This document shows, in pieces, positions 1 through 11,453 of a DNA stretch of 64,000 bases. The position numbers and the translations under genes were made by a program. The first letter of the stretch is position 1; each line of letters opens with the position of its first letter. Where the stretch lies: NCBI RefSeq assembly GCF_002078875.1, contig NC_034411.1:32568260-32632259 (forward strand). Reading direction: 5' to 3'. The notes below the pieces were generated by a model. That model did no database searches. It was given only the letters and a program-made list of their open reading frames with translations, and had not been told where the DNA came from. This stretch comes from Numida meleagris. Lineage: Eukaryota; Chordata; Aves; Galliformes; Numididae.

Positions 1-1911
1 TTTACTGCGCAGACACCTGCAACTTGAACTGAAGGATTTCCTATATTGGCTGGCAGAATCAGCAGGATTTTATAGTCTAAGAACCATCTACTTGAGAAAA
101 AGTAACACCCTGAAATAGTGAGTTACAAACTCAGGAATCGCTTGACCGCTACCTTTGGCAGAGCACTTCTTGGAGTTCACATGGCTACAGGGTTGAAAGG
201 AGGAATGGGTGGACTAATGGCACCTTGTGTCCTGTGAAAGGGACACCCTGCAGTTCCACAGCGCTCCCCCAGGGGAACCTTGCCCCAGGGCTCTCATCAG
301 CAATAAATGAAACCACTCAGGGTTGACACATGAGGTAGAGCACCCTGAATGACTCAGGATCCTGAAATATGGACGGCATAGAGAGTTCTTTCTCCCATCA
401 ATGGAAATCGTATAGCTCTATGCCTTGGAAAGTCTCATTAGATCCCTACCTGCATTTTCCAATGCCTTTTATTTTAAAGAAATATATATTTCACCATCTG
501 ATTTTACTGTGAAAGAACCTAAAATAAACGTACACCAAGTGCAACCACCACAGAAGAATTTTAGTGCTTTTGTACAGGTCTTGAAATAGAGGGAAATCTG
601 AATAAAAAGTTTCTAAGACAATTCCTTTAAAGGATGATCTCTCTTCAGTAAAAAAAATAATACAAGTTTTCAAATAAGTAACCTGTTTGTGTTTTGGCAA
701 ACCAGGTTTTTCTTTTATAATGATTTTTGTGTGAAGGATTTTCTTATGAAAAATACCAAGATGGATCAAAAGACTGACGTAAGAGAAAATGCCAATCTCT
801 TAACATGAAGATCTCTTAATATCACATGGCAAAAAAGCCCCACTTTCTGAACAGTTTTAATGAGCTTGGAACTATTCTATTCATCTCAGTGAAGCTTTAG
901 TAATTTCATGTTAATTTTCTTAGGATTGGATTGAAGATCTGCACAGTTTATTGTGATTGATATCTAATTTTGGCTGTCGGTCAGCCTTTTGTTCTCCATT
1001 ACAGGTCAGCTGCCAGAAGGCAGAGGGATCATGGGTGCACCTTTGTCCTCCAGTCAAGTGTCTCCTAAGGCAACTGTAATGAAGCCTCGCCACCGGTACT
1101 CAGTAGAGGAAATTCTTTAAAATGAAGCATGGAAATTTCTCATTTTTTTGTTCCATGATCCTAGTTCTACTCGTTGCTGATAGCCACTGTGTCAGTAAAT
1201 AGGCTGCTGCAACATACTCTGAAAACTTAAGATTACAGTTATGCAGTCAAAAGTCATGATATGCAAGCACTTCCCTCAAATTCTGCTACCCCAGAGTTTT
1301 ACTCATTTCTTCATACTCTGCTCTGATTGAGCGCAGCCTTAAAGGCACATTTCCCTTCTCAGAGAAGTCTAATTGAACTTTCTGTTTCATCCTGATTAAT
1401 CTTCAGTTTATGCCTCTTTCATTTCAGGACATATATTGGTCTCTGGGAAGAGAGTCCATCTGTGACAATAGGGATTGATCATTCAGGTACAGTTAGTCTG
1501 CAGTGGTTCTTAGCCTCTAATCAGTTCTGTGTGAGAGTGATTTTCACAGCTGCCTCAGATTTGCTGGTTTGAATTTAGGTTCACACAAGTTATTGCAGAT
1601 TTCCTTGCGACACTTTTTTTTTTTTACTGCTGGATAGAAACAAATGTTCATGTCTCAATTTCTGAGAGTTTTCCTTCTGAAAGTTTTGATAGATACCGTG
1701 AAGATACTTTGTTCCAACTCTGAGTGCAATCCTTTTGTAAACACAATAGTTTTACTATCCTGGATTAAGAAAAAAATCATCAGAAAACAAGATTTTTTTT
1801 TTCAAATTTCAGTTATTACCAACTTACCCACTGTAACTATGTTGATTTTGGTCCCTTTTTAAGTACCACCTCTCAAGAGGATAGGAACAAGCAACACCAA
1901 AATGTTGGGAG
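1..1911. other. Unique noncoding sequence, no gene seen
   Basis: AT-rich sequence with frequent stops in all frames. The longest open frames are under 100 codons and resemble no protein I know. A short T run lies near 1613-1624. No repeat family is recognised in this stretch. Confidence 0.7.
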
Positions 1912-2160
1912 TCAAGCAGATGAGGCAGAAGGCCGGCCTGGCTGATCAGGGATACTCTTCCAGAGCTTAGGCAGAAAGTGAATTGCCCCTGGAAGTGAGG
2001 TCGAGTGACACAGGAAGACTACAGAGATGCTGTTCACCATTGTAGAGACAGAGTCCAAAGAAAGGCTATGAAGATGGTAAAGAGTCTGGAGGGCAAGGCA
2101 TATGAGGAGTGGCTGAGGTCTCTTGGTTTGTTCTGCCCAGATGAGAAAAGGCTGAGGGGA
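1912..2160 (+). mobile_element. CR1 LINE fragment with a large internal deletion
   Basis: The first part (about 1912-2045) resembles the CR1 ORF2 stretch between the endonuclease and reverse transcriptase domains; its translation carries an EDYRDAV-like motif. From about 2050 the same reading frame continues with the CR1 segment near the ORF2 C-terminus: VQRKAMKMVK, then GKAYEEWLRSLGLF, then EKRLRG, stopping at a TAG just after 2160. In complete CR1 elements these two segments are far apart, so the middle of the reverse transcriptase is missing. Both ends are truncated and the CR1 3' tail is absent. The family call is firm for the second half and fairly firm for the first; the deletion size is inferred. 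Confidence 0.75.
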
Positions 2161-5100
2161 TAGTAAAACATTACTTATGTAAACATAATTTTCCCACATT
2201 ATTACAGGTTTCTATTGAGTGAAGAAGGGTTTTGAGGAAGGTTTTACGAAGTTAGTTAGTTTTAGTTCTAGGCTAGCAGGCTAGATGTACACTATTTGGT
2301 TATTTTTGTTTACATACGTAAATTACTGAAGTGATTAGCAGATGGAAATCCACCCTTAACCTTAAAAAAACTAGACTGCTTTCATACTCCACAGCAAAAA
2401 AACTCAAAAACAAACAAACAAAAAAAAACAACGGAAAATCTATGACATCAGATCACACTGATTTTTCATGGTATGGGGTCAACATATTCTTCATCAGGGA
2501 AAATATAGAGGGTAGTAGTCCACATATTCTGTATATTGCCCATTTACACCAGCTGTTGCAATCTCATGCATTTCCTTTCTTGAACTGAAATAAAGATATT
2601 CCATACAGACTGTTTTTGAATAAAATGAAGCCATATGCCATACGGTGATAAGACTTTCCCACATGTTTATAATGCAACTGCCATTCTATTCCTTGTCCCA
2701 GAATTTAATTAACTGACATCTCTATCCATAGCGCCATAATTTAGCAACTCAGTTTCTTGGTCACTAGTTCAAAACCTTCTCAGAGAATTGCAACCCAACA
2801 TAGGCTTACTGTAAGCCAGTATCTCTAGCACACAGAGTGTCCAAACTGTTTGAAGAGAAACAATCTATTTCTCTCTCTCTCTTTTTTTTTTTTTAAGCAG
2901 AAAGGGTAGTTGAGGTGAAAACTCAACATTATACACTGTGTGTGTGAACTCTACAGAAAAAAATGTTCTTACATGAGCATGATAGGGTCTGTGTGTTCTT
3001 TCAAAGATGTAAGTTAATGGAAAATATATTGGCAATGCCAATGAAACACCTGCAAACAAAATCAACTCACAATGCGCAACACTGGGAAAACAAAAACCAG
3101 GACATATCTAAAAAATTGGAGATGCCTATTTGTGCAACTTCCAAATAACAGTGAAGTAAAATCATTAAGAGAAAAACAGAAAATTATTTTTGTTGTTGCT
3201 GTTAGTGTTTTTGGTATTTTTTTGCCTTTTTCATCAACAGAGTACACAAATCTAGCAAAGAAAAGTTATACGTATGCCAGACATACAACTACAGGAGGGT
3301 GTGAGGCTGTCTGTGCCTCTGCTACCAAGAGCACGGAAGTCACAGTGTTGACTGGTCAGAGAAGGCCTCTCCTTCTCATTGCAAATTATTATTTGGCCTT
3401 TTCTTATACTGAATTAGATCTTTAAATCCCTGTCCTGAACAGACAGAGGTAGCACTGTATTGGCAAAAACTTCTTTTACTAATTCTCATGGTGGTTTTCA
3501 TTTAAACTGTTCTCCTGCATTGGGTGGCTGTCCTTCCTGAGAATTCTGGCCAACATTCGCTTTTCTAATAAACAATCACTGAAGCTTCAGTGTAAAAAGG
3601 AGACTAGGATAGAGGCTATGACAAAAGGCAGGAGCAGGAAAACCACTGAAAATAAATAAAGCTTTCAGTGTGCTTCCCCGGGCACTTTTTGGTGCTGAGG
3701 TCCAACTCACTACCAGGTTGGGTGGGAGTTCCTGCACTCCTCTTCCACATGCAAAAAACCAATTACTTCTGGCTGTTTGTATCTCTGCACAGCAGGTTAA
3801 AAGTGTATCAAGCGTAGAGTGTTTTAAATTCTGAACAGAATGTTTTACATGGCTTCACTGTGGGATTTTCATTCATCCATATAATAGCTATATGCTTTGA
3901 CCATATAAAGTGGTTTATGATTTTTGCCACTTGACGCATTTGTCAGTGGTCTATGCAATTTTTTAAATGCATTCCTTCCACATTTCTACAAAGCAACAAT
4001 TATCTAAAATGGGAAAATAAAATAGTTATTTCCGTTTGAGCATAAAGACGAAAAGAAGAAACCTGAAAGAATTGAATATTATAACTTCTGAGAAGTCTGA
4101 CATTTACCACGGATCTTCTGATCTTGAGGCTTAAAATCTAAACTATTGTGAAGGTATAAAATTTTTTTTTTTTTGACAGAACACTCTGCCTTTCCTATTT
4201 TCTCCCAGCTATGTATTTTTACCTCTCTTTTTTTTTAAATTCTAATTATGAAATTCATTCTACCTAAGAGTAGCTTTCCTAAGTAGGTCTTCACCTCAAT
4301 CTTTTAGTAGTTTGATTGTTTCTTACCATATTCTGGGCAATTGTGCAGATATTTTAGTATGAACTAGAGATAAATTATCCTGGAAGACATTTGTGGATGT
4401 TTTGGGGTGTGCTCTGGAGCCAAAGCAGCATTTCCATGGAAAATCATTGAAACAGTGATGCCTCAAACTAGTAAGTCTCCATAGCAACCAAAAAAATAAT
4501 GACAGCTGTACTAAGAAATTTACTAATAGAAGCCCTTAACACATTTGTCTAGACTCTGTCGTACTTCATACTCATTATAACCAGTAGAATGATTGTAAGA
4601 AAGTCAAGTGCAGAGGAAAAAAATGGAATATCTGCTTTTTCACACTGATTTCAGTTAAGTTTTCTGGCCTGTCATCTGACCTTGTCTATAGCCAACATAA
4701 CCATCACAGTAAAATGTAAAATGGTTGATAATGTAGCTTAATTGCAACTAGATTTATTCCAATTTGTACAGTATTTCATTTGCTATGTGCTACATCCAGA
4801 GCAGAAATTTCTCATTTATATGCATAAAATAAGGTCTTCTGAAAACAAATAGGAGGATTCTCATGCTCATAATTTCAAAATTTTTGGCTGCAATAGTCTC
4901 TTTTGAAAAAAAATTGAATTAAAAATACATAAGTAAGAGAGACACTGTTTTAAAATTGCCTTGCCCAAGTCCAAATTACTGACTACTGATGAAAACCAGA
5001 AGGATTCTGTAGAATCAAAGTTACACTGATAAAGCACAAGATAGATTGCTAGCTTTGGTCTGCTACAAATGTTCAAACACACCACAGAATTAGGTCACTG

Positions 5101-5959
5101 GCTGTTCAGCCATTGAGCTAGAGTATGTAGCACAAACAAATAGCTGTTTGAGATGACATTGGTTTAAAAGACATATGACATTAGCTGCTGATTTTAAGGC
5201 ATAAACTTCATTATTAAAATGATACATGCATAAACAGCGGTTGTGTCTAGTGGGATACAAATCTAAATGGGACCTTATGAAGAGTTAATTACAAAATTCA
5301 AAAAACAGCGGCTGCTTAGATGAAGCTGATTTTATCTTGATTACATCTTTACTGTGAGTTCTGCCAATAATACGTATTCTTGGGAGTTTGAAAAGGACAA
5401 TTTAATAAACCTGAACAAAATTTTGATGTGATCAAATGGAGAAAATGTAAACAGAAAAATGAGAAAGATAATTGTTCACTGTTGAATAACATTTTACTAG
5501 AAGCCCAAATTACATATTTCAGAATGATGCTGTTGCAGTGACTTAAGGAAAGAATACGAAGGGTCAAAGTAAAATAAAAGCATCTATAAATCATAGTGAA
5601 AAGTGGAAAAAAAAACCCTGGACAAGTCATAACAATAACTGTCTTGGAAATCTTAGAAAGTAGTGGGAACAAATTGTTAAAGACCAAATCTATGGTTACC
5701 AGATTTAAGAATGAAGAGGTAGCCAAAGGGTTACGTTGTACTGGGATTCCCAATAATACGATTGTTCTGTAGCTGTATGATGATAGCGGAACTGGAAAGA
5801 ATTCATGGAAATCTGAGTCTCGGTCACTTTGCATTTGCATTTGGGGTAAGCCAGATGGTATAGTCATATGATATGATGATGTAATCTTTTAATTTTAACC
5901 AGTTAGACGGCAGTTTATTAAAGTTACACATTTTTAAATCTGCATGTCCATTTAACTAG
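2161..5959. other. Unique noncoding sequence with short simple repeats
   Basis: No exon or recognisable repeat family. It holds a (CT)n plus T run at 2869-2894 and T runs near 4159-4173 and 4230. A single perfect octamer (ATTTGCAT) lies at 5833-5840. The minus strand of 5349-5867 is open for 172 codons, but the product is low-complexity and hydrophobic, with no family resemblance. Confidence 0.6.
2869..2894. repeat. (CT)n/(T)n simple repeat
   Basis: A CT dinucleotide run followed by about 13 T, then AAGCAG. The pyrimidine tract plus AG resembles a splice acceptor, but no exon follows. Confidence 0.8.
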
Positions 5960-6345
5960 CATCTGATAGCATTAAAAGAACTAGCAAAAGACCCCCGTGG
6001 GCACTTAATATAGATGACTAAGTCTTCAGACTGGAGAAGTTTTAAGAAATGGGAAAAATCTAATGTTGTCCCAATATTTAAAAATGATTTCAGAACTAAA
6101 TCCACCTGATATCTATGAACTTTATTAAAAATAATAGGTCTTATAGCTGTCAATAAGGAAAAAATCATGGTAAAAGTTTTTCCCAGGTGAGCTTTCTCCC
6201 CGTATTACTTATTAATGAGATGAAAACCTAACATTTTATTGGTAAAGTTTTTTTACACCACTAAAAGTAATAGAGAATTATATGACAAATAGGGTTGGAG
6301 AGCGACACAGAGCAACCTGGATTTCTTGACAAAACAGAAGAAGAT
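5960..6345 (+). mobile_element. Ancient CR1/L3-like LINE reverse transcriptase remnant
   Basis: From about 6024 the plus strand translates as DWRSFKKWEKSNVVPIFKN, close to the W-KKANVVPIFKKG signature of CR1/L3-type reverse transcriptases. About 50 codons later, near 6155-6180, comes KKIMVKVF, matching the GKIMEK-type motif expected at that spacing. Stops and frameshifts interrupt the frame, and no 3' tail is visible. The order and spacing of the two motifs support a real but very old copy. The outer limits are uncertain: the core is about 6020-6185, and similarity may continue to about 6340. The sequence upstream, back to about 5370, could be part of the same element, but I cannot show it. 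Confidence 0.55.
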
Positions 6346-6823
6346 GGTTTTTTTTGAGAGCCCATGTAATGTGAAGCAGCATGAGCCATACTTGTAGGAT
6401 GGAAGACTCCATGCTGGGAAATACAGGCTGAGGATTTGATTTTATGATGGATAATCAGATACACGTGGAGCTCCCACAGTGCACCCCGGACAAAGTGCTA
6501 AAGTGATCACTGGAGTATAATCAGGAGAATATGAATAGAAGTGGGGAACTTGCATTATCCAGGTGCAGATTTGCTGTGAGAGGAAAGAAAATCTGCTACA
6601 GAGGCCAAAGCTCTGTGGCGAAGTCTGGCTTGGAGCTTTGTTACCTGATGGAGGAAAAGGGGCAGGGCACAGCTTCGCCTGTGCCTGTGCTGGGAGCCAG
6701 CCTACTATTGCCCTGTTTCATCACTGCTACTGGTACTCTGAAGTGTTTTATTTTTTTTATTAAAACAACAACAAAAAAACCCTCAAAAGCTCTATAAAAA
6801 AGTAAAAGTTTTGAAGAAAACTA
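6346..6823. other. Unique noncoding sequence, no gene seen
   Basis: Mildly purine-rich sequence between the old LINE remnant and the mariner insertion. Open frames of 66-88 codons (6531-6797) overlap on the same strand in different frames and show no family resemblance. An (ACA)n-like A-rich patch lies at 6762-6780. Confidence 0.6.
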
Positions 6824-6857
6824 TGGATGTGCTTAAAGAATGGATGTGCTTAAAGAA
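6824..6857. repeat. Perfect 17-bp tandem duplication
   Basis: The unit TGGATGTGCTTAAAGAA occurs twice head to tail (6824-6840 and 6841-6857) without mismatch. It ends four bases before the TA at the left border of the mariner element. Confidence 0.95.
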
Positions 6858-7033
6858 AAATATGAGGGCTGCAAAAGTAATGTCTCCTATTTTATTATGT
6901 TGGCCCATGATGTCAGAGGCATATGGTGGTGGTACAGCAGTAGAGGTTGAACCTTCCTGCAAATATTCCCTTACATTTTACTGTTGTGGGTCAGATGGCA
7001 GCAGAGGGGCAGTCTGACAGAATGGCGTCTGAC

Positions 7034-7168
7034 ATGGAAGTGTGTATGAAGCAAAGGTGTGTCAATGAATTCCTCCATGTGAAAAAAATGGCACCCACTG
7101 ACATTCATCGATGCTTGGTGAATGTTTATGGAGGCCAAACAGGTGTTGTGAGCACAGTGAGGTGGTAG
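7034..7168 (+). pseudogene. Mariner transposase N-terminal remnant
   Basis: The frame opens with MEVCMKQRCVNEFLH at about 7034, passes through KMAPTDIHRCL and VNVYGGQTG, and stops at TAG (7166-7168) after VSTVRW. It corresponds to the first helix-turn-helix of the DNA-binding region of mariner-type transposases. In an intact element the frame would continue past the tryptophan, so the TAG is either a nonsense mutation or follows an indel. The in-frame upstream ATG at 6947 is probably not the original start, because that stretch is element 5' untranslated sequence. Confidence 0.75.
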
Positions 7169-7229
7169 TGGTGCATTTCAGCAGTGGCAACGACGACAGT
7201 GGTCACCTCCACCCATTTTTATGGGTGTG

Positions 7230-7322
7230 ACATGCCAGCTCTTGTTCATTGCTGGCAAAGATGCATACCTAATGGTGGTGACTGTGTTGAAAAATATTGT
7301 TTAGTAGCTGAGATTTTGCTCT
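7230..7322 (+). pseudogene. Mariner transposase C-terminal remnant
   Basis: The plus strand reads MPALVHCWQRC, then PNGGDCVEKYC, then LVAEILL and a stop. This matches the C-terminal ALV-RW-KCI-NGGDYVEK pattern of mariner transposases. It lies only about 60 bp from the N-terminal remnant, so the central DDE/D catalytic core has been lost. The junction lies around 7200-7220. Confidence 0.75.
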
Positions 7323-7406
7323 AACAAATAGTATTATTGTGCTCTTTGTCTGTTGTATCTTCCATGGCAATAAATAGGAGGCATTACTTTCAGACAGACC
7401 CATGTA

Positions 7407-8518
7407 CACTGAAAATGAGGGATTCAAGTTCAAAGATTTTAACTTAGTGAACAAGAGAAAACTGGTATAAAGGCATCTTTAATTTCTCCGGCAAAGATTA
7501 GCCAAATCCATTGCCTAGAAGTGGAGAAATGTAGGCTTGAAGTAATTGTACAACAGTGAAGGGAAGTGACCATCAGAAAAGCTTATTGAAGACTGTGGTG
7601 GTCTTTCTCTGAACAGAAAATCTGACATCAAGATCAGTCTGGTTTAGCTGCATTATTGGTCTTGACACAGAAATTAATACAAGGGAATCCTGTAGATGTG
7701 GGATGGAAAGAGTCATATTAGACAGTCAACAGATCCCTTTTAATATCTTTTAGTAAAAAATGTGAAATGGACATCTTATCTTATTCTGCTGAGATTATAT
7801 AGGGCAAGAACTTAATGGTATTCTTAAAAAATGTGTTTTTCAAATAATTCTAATATATAAAATAATTATCATGCATTTAAGCTCTGAAATTAACTCATTC
7901 TTCACTATATAATGAGCATTTGATTTTTCTGATTGACATAATGCAAATTCACATAAATTACCAAAGATGAACTTTGGTCACTAAAAAAGCACCTGTAGAA
8001 CTCCACATTTCTGTCCATGTGTGAAGGGGAAAGAATAATGCAACACAGCCCTAGAATTTCCTTTTATTTGCTCAGAGATTTTTATTTTTGTTAGCTCTAG
8101 ATATTGGCTAACTTGTTAACTCAAGCCATTTTGTTTCTCCTTTCTCACTTGCTGGCACCTGCTTCACCTTGCTATACCTGCTAGCATAATTTTGCTTGCT
8201 GATGAGTCACTGGTCTTATAGCTGATTCAGCTACCCATTCTTCTTCCACCCTCCCGTTATGGCTTGGAGTGATTCAGAGTTCTGCCTTCCCACAGAGCCT
8301 CCATGAAGAATTAAAAAAAGGAAGAAAGATTTTTACAACACAGTGACACACCCTACTGCTCTTACGATCAGTCATTCATTCTGTGTTTTTCCCACAAGTG
8401 AACAGAGAAGGGCAGGTTTCCTATATCTTTTTCAACCATCCAGTAGCTTTCCTGGAAACCTGGAGAGCCAAGTTCCTTTAGAGGTTGCCTTAGAAAATCA
8501 TGTAACATCTTTGTTTAA
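7407..8518. other. Unique noncoding sequence, no gene seen
   Basis: AT-rich sequence with dense stops. One octamer-like ATGCAAAT lies near 7941. No repeat family or exon is recognised. Confidence 0.65.
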
Positions 8519-8580
8519 TTATCTACTTTTCTTTTTCTTTTCTACTTTCTTCTTTTTTTTTTTTTTTTTTTTTTTTCCAG
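8519..8580. repeat. Long polypyrimidine tract ending in CAG
   Basis: Almost uninterrupted pyrimidines, including 24 T at 8553-8576, followed by CCAG. It may be simple-repeat expansion or the tail of an old minus-strand retrocopy. It also has the form of a strong 3' splice site, but no coding exon follows. Confidence 0.8.
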
Positions 8581-9494
8581 ATTAACCCCCACTGGCCCTC
8601 TGAAATGTCTGTAGAGTTGTCTTAGTTTGCACTCTGCCTCGGAGACATTTATGTAAAGGAGCCACCTCAGCATGCACTCATGTGTATGCTTGAGTGTATG
8701 TACTATCCTACATCTGGAAGGAGGGGTTGTATTAAAAATAAAATAATTATAAAAATAAAATGAAATGCCCTCAGATGGAAAGCATTTGGAAAGGAAAATA
8801 CAGAGCAAAAACGGAAAAATAAGTACGTGTCAGGCCAGCTGCAGGTTAGGAGCAACTCCCAGAGAGCCAGTGGGATTTGCTGGTGCCCTGCATGGGAAGG
8901 CAGAGATGAAATGATGCAAGTAGAGCAGGTCTGCTGCGCTATGGTGACTGTAGCTGTAGCCGTGCCTTCAGTAAAGGCTTTTAACTTAGGCTCCCTGGCC
9001 TCAAGGCTTTTAACTTAGGCTCCCTGGCCTCAGGAGTATTTCTCAGGAGGTAAAGACATCCGTTTGAGCAAGACCGTGCCCATAGACAATAGTAACCAAG
9101 AGGGAGATTCCTAGAGCAGGTGGCAGGAAGCTCCTGATGGTGCGGTCACCAGCAGTTATCTGGGGCATGGAGGAGTATTCCTGCCTTACTTGATAGGAAA
9201 GAGAAGTTCCCCTCAGAGTAAAATTCATGTATTAAATCCTGCTCACTTTGTTTTTGTGCAAAGCTCAAGGGATCCCACACTGTGAACAAAGCATCATACA
9301 TGGAGTTATTTGTCAGCCCCTAAGTTAAGAAATAACTTTAATACCTCCCTTCATGAGATAAATTGCACAAGTATGGTTAGCCATGCTTTCAGAAAACCAC
9401 AGAAAATCAGCCACCTGATAAACTCTCAATTTCAGGGTAAAACAAATTACATTGAAGAAACGTGTTTCACAACAATATAAAGACGAAAAAGTGT
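8581..9494. other. Unique noncoding sequence with one tandem duplication
   Basis: Moderate GC between 8820 and 9230. Open frames here are 60-90 codons and unrelated to known families. The only distinct structure is the duplication at 8974-9031. Confidence 0.6.
8974..9031. repeat. Perfect 29-bp tandem duplication
   Basis: The unit begins AAGGCTTTTAACTTAGGC and ends TGGCCTC. Copies at 8974-9002 and 9003-9031 are identical, so the duplication is probably recent or maintained. Confidence 0.95.
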
Positions 9495-9780
9495 AGGAAC
9501 AAAGATTTGTCTTAGAAAATTATTAAATTGTTTGGCCTCTCAATAATTGAACAGGCTTCATTACCATGCAAACAAAAAACAGGTTGGCTATTCACCTTTT
9601 GGAAGATGGCATTTGCATTGCTATAATAGGAGAGAAGAACCTTAGAAAACTAACTAGGTAGCATAAAAATGCAAATTACTGCAGCTAATTGGCTGTGCCT
9701 TCTTACACCTTCTGAATTATTAATTTATGACTGAGTAAATCTGCTCCTTTTAAATAATATAATAAAGAAAAACACTGGAG
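9495..9780. promoter_or_regulatory. Candidate enhancer: clustered POU octamer and TAAT sites
   Basis: Perfect octamers lie at 9611-9618 (ATTTGCAT, minus orientation) and 9669-9676 (ATGCAAAT, plus), with a 7/8 match ATGCAAAC at 9566-9573. TAATTG homeodomain cores lie at 9544-9549 and 9686-9691. There is an ATTATTAATTTAT block at 9717-9729, a TGACTGA AP-1-like site at 9728-9734 and a SOX-like AACAAAG at 9498-9504. Such clustering is typical of conserved developmental enhancers. Conservation and activity cannot be seen from this sequence, so the function is inferred. Confidence 0.35.
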
Positions 9781-11453
9781 TCTGCACTGTTGAATGGATA
9801 GTGTTTGTTCCCTTAATTTTATGGTGAGTTGCTCTTTTTGTTTGCACTAGCAAGATGCTTGCAGTGTTCTGTGAAACTATGTAGGTCCAGCACTTTTCTT
9901 ATGCTGAATGACACCATTATATTGCTAATTCTTAAGTCTTGTCCACCAAAAGAAAAAGAAAAAAAAGACAATGCCATTATTACAATAATGCAAATTACAT
10001 CTTGTGCTGTTGACAACAATGTTTAATCTGAGAGTAGATGAAGACACTTACCTGCCAATATGTGAGTAATTGCATCCATTTCAGCAGCATGACTTACAAT
10101 CATCAGTAGTGGCTGTCAAGGGGGCTGAAGAAAACAAAATAAAATAAACTATTTGATAACAAGGTTAATGTACAGGCATTTTTTCCTAAATATTACTTCT
10201 TCTCTCATGCAGAAAGCTTGGGAATATTCTGAGGAGCTGCCCATATTATCTGGAATTTTTAGACTTGCGATACCCTTTGCTGTATAGGAGTACAATTGTG
10301 CAAGTGCTAGATATGGTATCTGGTGGGGCTGTAAAATCACTGTGTACACACAGCCATGGTGAGGCCCTCACATGCACTGTGTACACTCACTGAGATTGTG
10401 CAGGGCATGAACACTGTGTTTAACACCTTAAAAAAGGGCTCAGACTTACTGAACTCGCATTATATAGCCCAGATGCTCTGTGGTTATTTGTGGAATCTTG
10501 GATTCACACATTTAAGTAATTCTGAGGGACAAGGACTTAAAAATTTATCAGATTGCATGCTTTACTTTTTCCCTGGAGCTTCATCTATATCCTGATAACA
10601 TGCCTGAAGTATATATTTAAATAAAGTGTGTTCCTACCCACTGCACTGAGTACTTCTTCATAGGAAATGCATGCCTGACCAGGATTAGAAGGTTTTGGTT
10701 TGTGGGGTTGGCTGTTGTTTTAGGGGACACAGGCAGTGGGTGGGCATGCCTGTCCACTTCTGTGAGGAATTATGTCTGTTCTACAAAGGTCTGCCTGTTG
10801 AGATGAAAGTTTATCTTTCTATGAAATGAAGGTTTATCCTTCTCCATTTTAGCCCTCCAATGACTTCTGTTTGGAAATGCAGCCATAACAGGATAAAAGC
10901 TTTGCTGCTTGCTCATATGCTGCTTAGTGCATGGTACTCCAGAACACAAGGAGATCCCCACCCCTGGGAACTCACTCCCAGTCCCCGCTGTGGGGCATGC
11001 ACAGGAGCCACCATAGAAACGCAGATGGCGAGGAAAGCTTTGCTCAGGTTTCAGGGATCTTGCCAGACTGGGGCTTCAGCTATGAGGACAACAGCAATGA
11101 ATAACAAGTCCACAGAATTTCTATTGCTAGAGATAGGCAAACAAAAGCTGAAGAATGTACAATCTGCCTCACTTTTATTTTGTTTATTTTTTAGGAGTTT
11201 CTTAACATGACTGCATGAAAGTTTGGCCTAGCTCTTGTTTCTTAGCTTCCAAATCCCTCACTAGTATAAATGCACTTCCTGAGTGAGTCAGGCATGTATC
11301 TCCAATCTACAAAGGAGAAATTGAGATATGTAGGGTAAGTGAAATAGCTGCCCAAAGATGCCTATGAAATCTCAGTTTGGAATTTGAGCTACTGTCCCAG
11401 TTCCTGCACAAGCCACTACACTGTCTTGTCTGCAGTCTGCATTTTCTCAGACT
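9781..11453. other. Unique noncoding sequence, no gene seen
   Basis: No exon or repeat is recognised. The open frame at 10860-11210 (116 codons) has no family resemblance and looks like chance. Confidence 0.65.

Larger units (their letters stand above)
6863..7404 (+). mobile_element. Galluhop-type mariner element, internally deleted
   Basis: A nonautonomous copy of about 540 bp flanked by TA dinucleotides (6861-6862 and 7405-7406), the usual mariner target. The termini are imperfect inverted repeats: AAAAGTAATGTCTCCTATTTT at the left faces TAAATAGGAGGCATTACTTT at the right. Inside are the start and end of a mariner transposase, but the central catalytic region is missing, so it cannot encode a working enzyme. 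I recognise the sequence as the bird mariner described as Galluhop. That name is from memory; the mariner class is supported directly by the termini, the TA flanks and the protein remnants. Confidence 0.88.

Noticed and set aside
5349..5867. 172-codon minus-strand open frame
   Set aside because: It is a hydrophobic, Leu/Ser/Phe-rich product expected from the complement of A-rich DNA. It has no motifs, and the sequence may belong to an old LINE on the other strand.
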